Of a DNA stretch of 34,035 bases, positions 31,333 through 34,035 are shown one piece after another. A program made the translations under genes and the position numbers. The stretch is from Muribaculaceae bacterium (GTDB taxonomy: Bacteria; Bacteroidota; Bacteroidia; Bacteroidales; Muribaculaceae): contig JAFLTL010000024.1 in NCBI GenBank assembly GCA_022510505.1, positions 1-34,035 of the forward strand, written 5' to 3'. The first letter of the stretch is position 1. Each line of letters starts with the position of its first letter. The notes under the pieces are model-generated. The model saw only the letters and a list, made by a program, of their open reading frames with translations. It did no database searches and was not told the DNA's origin.

Positions 31333-32148
31333 TTATTTCCCGAGTTGAAGATAAAACACGTCATCTACAGGTTCAAGCCAAATATTTGAAGAATTTTCTC
31401 CTTCTATTTCAAAGGCAAGATGGGAGAACCAGTTGTCTTTCTGAGCTCCATGCCAATGTTTTACATTTGCAGGAATATGAATGACTGTGCCTGGTAGTAT
31501 TTCAACCGGGTCCTTACCTTCTTCCTGATACCATCCGCGACCTGCTACTCCAACCAGGACTTGTCCGCCACCCTTGTCGGCTTTGTGGATGTGCCAATTG
31601 TTGCGTACACTCGGTTCGAAAGTTACGTTAAAGAAGTTAATTTGCTCATTTGACAACGGTGCAAGATATGAATTACCTGTGAAATATTCTGAAAAAGGGT
31701 TAGGTTCTCCGATTGGAAAAATCATTTTCTTTTGATGTTCCGTTTTAGCATCAATTTCTGTAATATCTTCATTCCATACGTCTTTAGCCAATCGGAATGC
31801 AGCCCAGGCTTTAGGCCATCCGGCATAAAAGGCAATATGAGTGATAATTTCAGAAATCTCTGTTCTAGTTATTCCGTTCTTCTTTGCTGTCTGAAGATGA
31901 TAGGTAAGAGAACTGTCGGTGTTTCCTTGAGAAATAAGGGAGGTTATGGTAACAATACTTCTGTCTCTTAAAGAAAGAAGATCATTCCTGCTCCAGACTT
32001 CTCCGAAAAGTATGTCATCATTGAGATGAGCAAATTCAGGAGCAAAGTCACCTAATTGATCTTTTCCTGCCGTTTGTATTATTTTTTCTTGAGCCATAGA
32101 GGTAAATTGTGACATTAATAGTAGAGTCAAGATACTAAATATCTTCAT
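31333..32148 (-). CDS. Exported carboxymuconolactone decarboxylase-like / cupin fusion
   Basis: A 271-aa protein. A signal peptide (to about residue 19, SMAQ) is followed by a CMD domain (about 30-130; ITRTEISEIITHIAFYAGWPKAW, no CxxC, so gamma-CMD rather than AhpD type) and a cupin_2 barrel (about 170-265; metal ligands in NWHIHK, motif 2 LPGTVIHIPANVKHWHGA; Gln occupies the usual Glu of motif 1). Such CMD-cupin proteins are usually cytosolic. The gene follows the cyclophilin-like gene by 12 nt, so the two are in one operon. Substrate unknown. Confidence 0.88.
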   Translation of the reverse strand: MKIFSILTLLLMSQFTSMAQEKIIQTAGKDQLGDFAPEFAHLNDDILFGEVWSRNDLLSLRDRSIVTITSLISQGNTDSSLTYHLQTAKKNGITRTEISEIITHIAFYAGWPKAWAAFRLAKDVWNEDITEIDAKTEHQKKMIFPIGEPNPFSEYFTGNSYLAPLSNEQINFFNVTFEPSVRNNWHIHKADKGGGQVLVGVAGRGWYQEEGKDPVEILPGTVIHIPANVKHWHGAQKDNWFSHLAFEIEGENSSNIWLEPVDDVFYLQLGK

Positions 32149-32160
32149 AATATAAAGGAA

Positions 32161-32715
32161 TTATCTGATTAATATTTTCTTCCCGTTGATAATATAAACT
32201 CCGGCTATTAGCGGCCGCTTTATTATTAGATTGCCTTTTAGATCGTAAACCTTCTCTTCTTTGATATCGGAAATTTTCACTTGTTGAATATCTGCCATTT
32301 GTTCTAAGGAGAGAGTGACGTTTACAGGATTACCGGATAGAAATTTTTGGATATCTGATGACGTCATGTTATCCAAAGTTCCAAGTTTAGTGTAAGCCCA
32401 TGTGTTGGAACCATAGAATATACACATTACATTCCCGATGTAAAGCATTATATCTCCTGATTGAGCTGTCTGTCTCACATCAGAAGTGGGCAAGGACTGT
32501 GGTAAATTCCCAACCTTCTCAAAACCTCCGTTCTCAGTCATTGACAATGTAAGCGGTCCTTTTTCTAGAAGAGATATCAGATTTTCTGTCGCATCATTCC
32601 GAACCAAAGTTGCGGTCTTAGTCACTCCATTGGCAGTCAGATATATTTTATTCTGACTATTTGACGGTATAAATGTCATAAGAATAAAAGATATTAGCAA
32701 AAAGTATTTGTTCAT
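32161..32715 (-). CDS. Exported cyclophilin-like fold protein with T9SS-like C-terminal tail
   Basis: A 184-aa protein. A signal peptide (about 20 residues) is followed by a cyclophilin-like domain of the TM1367 type (about 24-130; GDIMLYIGNVMCIFYGS is typical) and a short C-terminal segment VYDLKGNLIIKRPLIAGVYIINGKKILIR-like in pattern (YDLKGN, then AGVYIINGKK), resembling a short type A sorting tail. The domain is not an active prolyl isomerase in known relatives. It lies between the hydrolase (116 nt upstream) and the CMD-cupin gene (12 nt downstream). Confidence 0.82.
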   Translation of the reverse strand: MNKYFLLISFILMTFIPSNSQNKIYLTANGVTKTATLVRNDATENLISLLEKGPLTLSMTENGGFEKVGNLPQSLPTSDVRQTAQSGDIMLYIGNVMCIFYGSNTWAYTKLGTLDNMTSSDIQKFLSGNPVNVTLSLEQMADIQQVKISDIKEEKVYDLKGNLIIKRPLIAGVYIINGKKILIR

Positions 32716-32831
32716 TTTTCTTTAAAAGTATTAATCCATTCTTGAATCTATTGCATTTTAATTTCATTCGATAATTTGCACTGTTTAAAATGTTAATAAC
32801 GGAACAATAATCTTTTCCATTGTAAAGATTT

Positions 32832-33911
32832 TTAATGATTAATGTTCATCCAACGATTGAAAAAAGTCGCTATCTGATCGAAAGGTATTTTTTCAAGATT
32901 ATCATAGAGATCAGTGTGATTGGCATTTGCTATAATTAGCATCTCCTTGTTGTCTCCTTTCAATTTTTTAAATGTGTCCTCACCGAAATATAAGGAATGG
33001 GCACTTTCCCCATGTACAATCATGACAGCCGATTCAAGTTCATCGGCATACTCGAAAAATTTGAAATTAAGGAAAGCAGTTAGTCCTGTTGTGTTCCAGC
33101 CATCAGTAGAATTCCCGGAACGGGGATGATAACCTCTCGAAGTCTTATAATAGTCATGATACTCCCTAACAAATTGTGGAGCATCTTTCGGAAGGGGATC
33201 AATAACTCCTCCATCACGCCCATATGTGCCGGTGCGATAATTCTCTGTGCGTAGTTCTGCAATGGCTTTACGTTTTGCATTCCTCATTCCCGCAGAGTTT
33301 TCAGAATCATTATATCCGTTTGCATGAACCCTTGTCATGTCATACATTGTAGAGGCTACTGTAGCCTTGATTCTCGGGTCATTGATTGCTGCCTGAATTG
33401 CTATACCACCCCAGCCGCAAACACCCAGAACTCCGATTTTCTCTGAATCGACATTATCCTGCACTGATAGGAAATCAACGGCAGCTGAGAAATCCTCAGT
33501 GTTTATATCCGGGGAAGCAACTCTTCTCGGTTCTCCGCCGCTTTCTCCGGTGAAAGAAGGGTCGAAAGCTATAGTCAAAAATCCACGTTCTGCCAGTTGT
33601 TGAGCGTAGAGACCGGAACTTTGTTCCTTAACTGCACCAAAAGGCCCGCTTACAGCGATAGCAGACATTTTTCCCGAAACGTTTTTAGGTATATACATGT
33701 CTGCTGCCAATGTGATTCCATAACGGTTAACAAACGTGACCTTTTTATGATCAACCTTGTCCGATTTCGGAAATACCTTATCCCATTCCTGAGTGAGATT
33801 TAGATTCTCAAGGGGTGCTAAAGAAGTGTTGAGATTTGGATTCTCCATTTTTTGAGCATTTATAACCATAGCAAAAGCTGAAAGTGAAATTAATAAAAAA
33901 AGCTTTCTCAT
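32832..33911 (-). CDS. Exported alpha/beta-hydrolase (dienelactone-hydrolase-like)
   Basis: A 359-aa protein. A signal peptide (about 19 residues, VINAQ) is followed by an alpha/beta-hydrolase fold. The nucleophile elbow reads GVCGWGG, putting Cys165 at the position of the catalytic residue, as in dienelactone hydrolases (GYCxGG). His332 (NANHTD) is the probable catalytic His, and an acid lies near Glu302/Asp312. It has the N-terminal strand VTFVNRYGITLAADMYIP of the YcjY-like group. First gene of the exported module; a direct-repeat operator precedes it. Confidence 0.88.
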   Translation of the reverse strand: MRKLFLLISLSAFAMVINAQKMENPNLNTSLAPLENLNLTQEWDKVFPKSDKVDHKKVTFVNRYGITLAADMYIPKNVSGKMSAIAVSGPFGAVKEQSSGLYAQQLAERGFLTIAFDPSFTGESGGEPRRVASPDINTEDFSAAVDFLSVQDNVDSEKIGVLGVCGWGGIAIQAAINDPRIKATVASTMYDMTRVHANGYNDSENSAGMRNAKRKAIAELRTENYRTGTYGRDGGVIDPLPKDAPQFVREYHDYYKTSRGYHPRSGNSTDGWNTTGLTAFLNFKFFEYADELESAVMIVHGESAHSLYFGEDTFKKLKGDNKEMLIIANANHTDLYDNLEKIPFDQIATFFNRWMNINH

Positions 33912-33931
33912 CTTTTAAGTTGTTTGATTTA

Positions 33932-33994
33932 CAAATTTAGTTTCATTCAAATGAATGCCACTTACCAATTTTACTGATAAACTTACCAATTTTA
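33932..33994 (-). promoter_or_regulatory. Promoter with 21-bp-period direct-repeat operator
   Basis: On the minus strand a -7 box TAAATTTG (33932-33939) lies 21 bp upstream of the hydrolase ATG. In place of a TTG -33 element, 20 bp further up begins a 14-bp direct repeat, read on the plus strand as ACTTACCAATTTTA at 33960-33973 and 33981-33994, exactly 21 bp apart. This arrangement is typical of AraC-family activators overlapping the -33 position. Confidence 0.7.
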
Positions 33995-34025
33995 AAGATT
34001 CTTTTCCAAGGATAAAAATTAAATC

Positions 34026-34033
34026 TATTTTTG
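34026..34033 (+). promoter_or_regulatory. -7 element TATTTTTG directed out of the window
   Basis: A plus-strand TAnnTTTG box at the right edge suggests a divergent gene starting just beyond the window. A regulator of the hydrolase module would be a natural candidate, but nothing of it is visible. Confidence 0.4.
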
Positions 34034-34035
34034 CA

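Overview
The window comes from a chromosome of the order Bacteroidales, probably a gut Muribaculaceae/Porphyromonadaceae-type organism; the family is inferred. Evidence seen in the sequence: promoters match the Bacteroidetes -7 element TAnnTTTG rather than TATAAT, most genes lack a strong Shine-Dalgarno, the tRNA has no encoded CCA, and two secreted proteins end in type IX secretion (T9SS) sorting tails. Gene families (Obg, MetA with Glu111, PstS-like plus TPR pair, VKOR/C39 fusion, GH78) fit this. No phage, insertion sequence, CRISPR array or rRNA was found.

Layout. 1-210: the 3' half of a CAU-anticodon tRNA, then an imperfect tandem copy of its 3' end plus terminator. 335-3424 (minus): a T9SS-exported subtilisin and an OmpA-type lipoprotein. 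3566-8677 (plus): obg and metA (3 nt apart), a small membrane protein, a PstS-like lipoprotein and a TPR protein, closed by a strong terminator. 8823-13756: Nudix hydrolase and priA (overlapping), a YolD-like protein and a 14-TM MFS exporter. 14029-16752: MarR regulator, a structured terminator region, then thioredoxin, C39-like/VKOR fusion and a 57-aa leader-like peptide as a tight operon, then glutathione peroxidase. 16775-21651: exported flavin-reductase-like lipoprotein, Ca/Na antiporter diverging from a CDF metal exporter, a hexapeptide acetyltransferase and a MATE exporter. 22086-31205: GH78 alpha-L-rhamnosidase, an unrecognised membrane/coiled-coil protein, HAD phosphatase, a 35-aa membrane microprotein, a DAACS symporter, SDR plus DUF5131, a second hexapeptide acetyltransferase and a secreted DUF1349 protein. 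31333-33911 (minus): an exported module of alpha/beta-hydrolase, cyclophilin-like protein and CMD-cupin fusion, with a direct-repeat operator upstream.

How genes work together. Housekeeping blocks (Obg, MetA, PriA) alternate with transport and redox accessory genes. Two loci look most likely to hold undescribed biology. One is thioredoxin-VKOR/C39-peptide (14694-16170), which has the parts of a disulfide/peptide maturation system, but a C39 domain without catalytic residues and a peptide without cysteine or a GG core junction. The other is the secreted detoxification-like module at the right end. Its operator, and that of the flavin-reductase lipoprotein at 17416, share one architecture: two direct repeats 21 bp apart just upstream of a TAnnTTTG box, as expected for AraC-type activators.

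Several starts were moved downstream from the longest open frame because a promoter or terminator lies inside the longer frame: subtilisin, Ca/Na antiporter, CDF, DAACS and the flavin-reductase protein.
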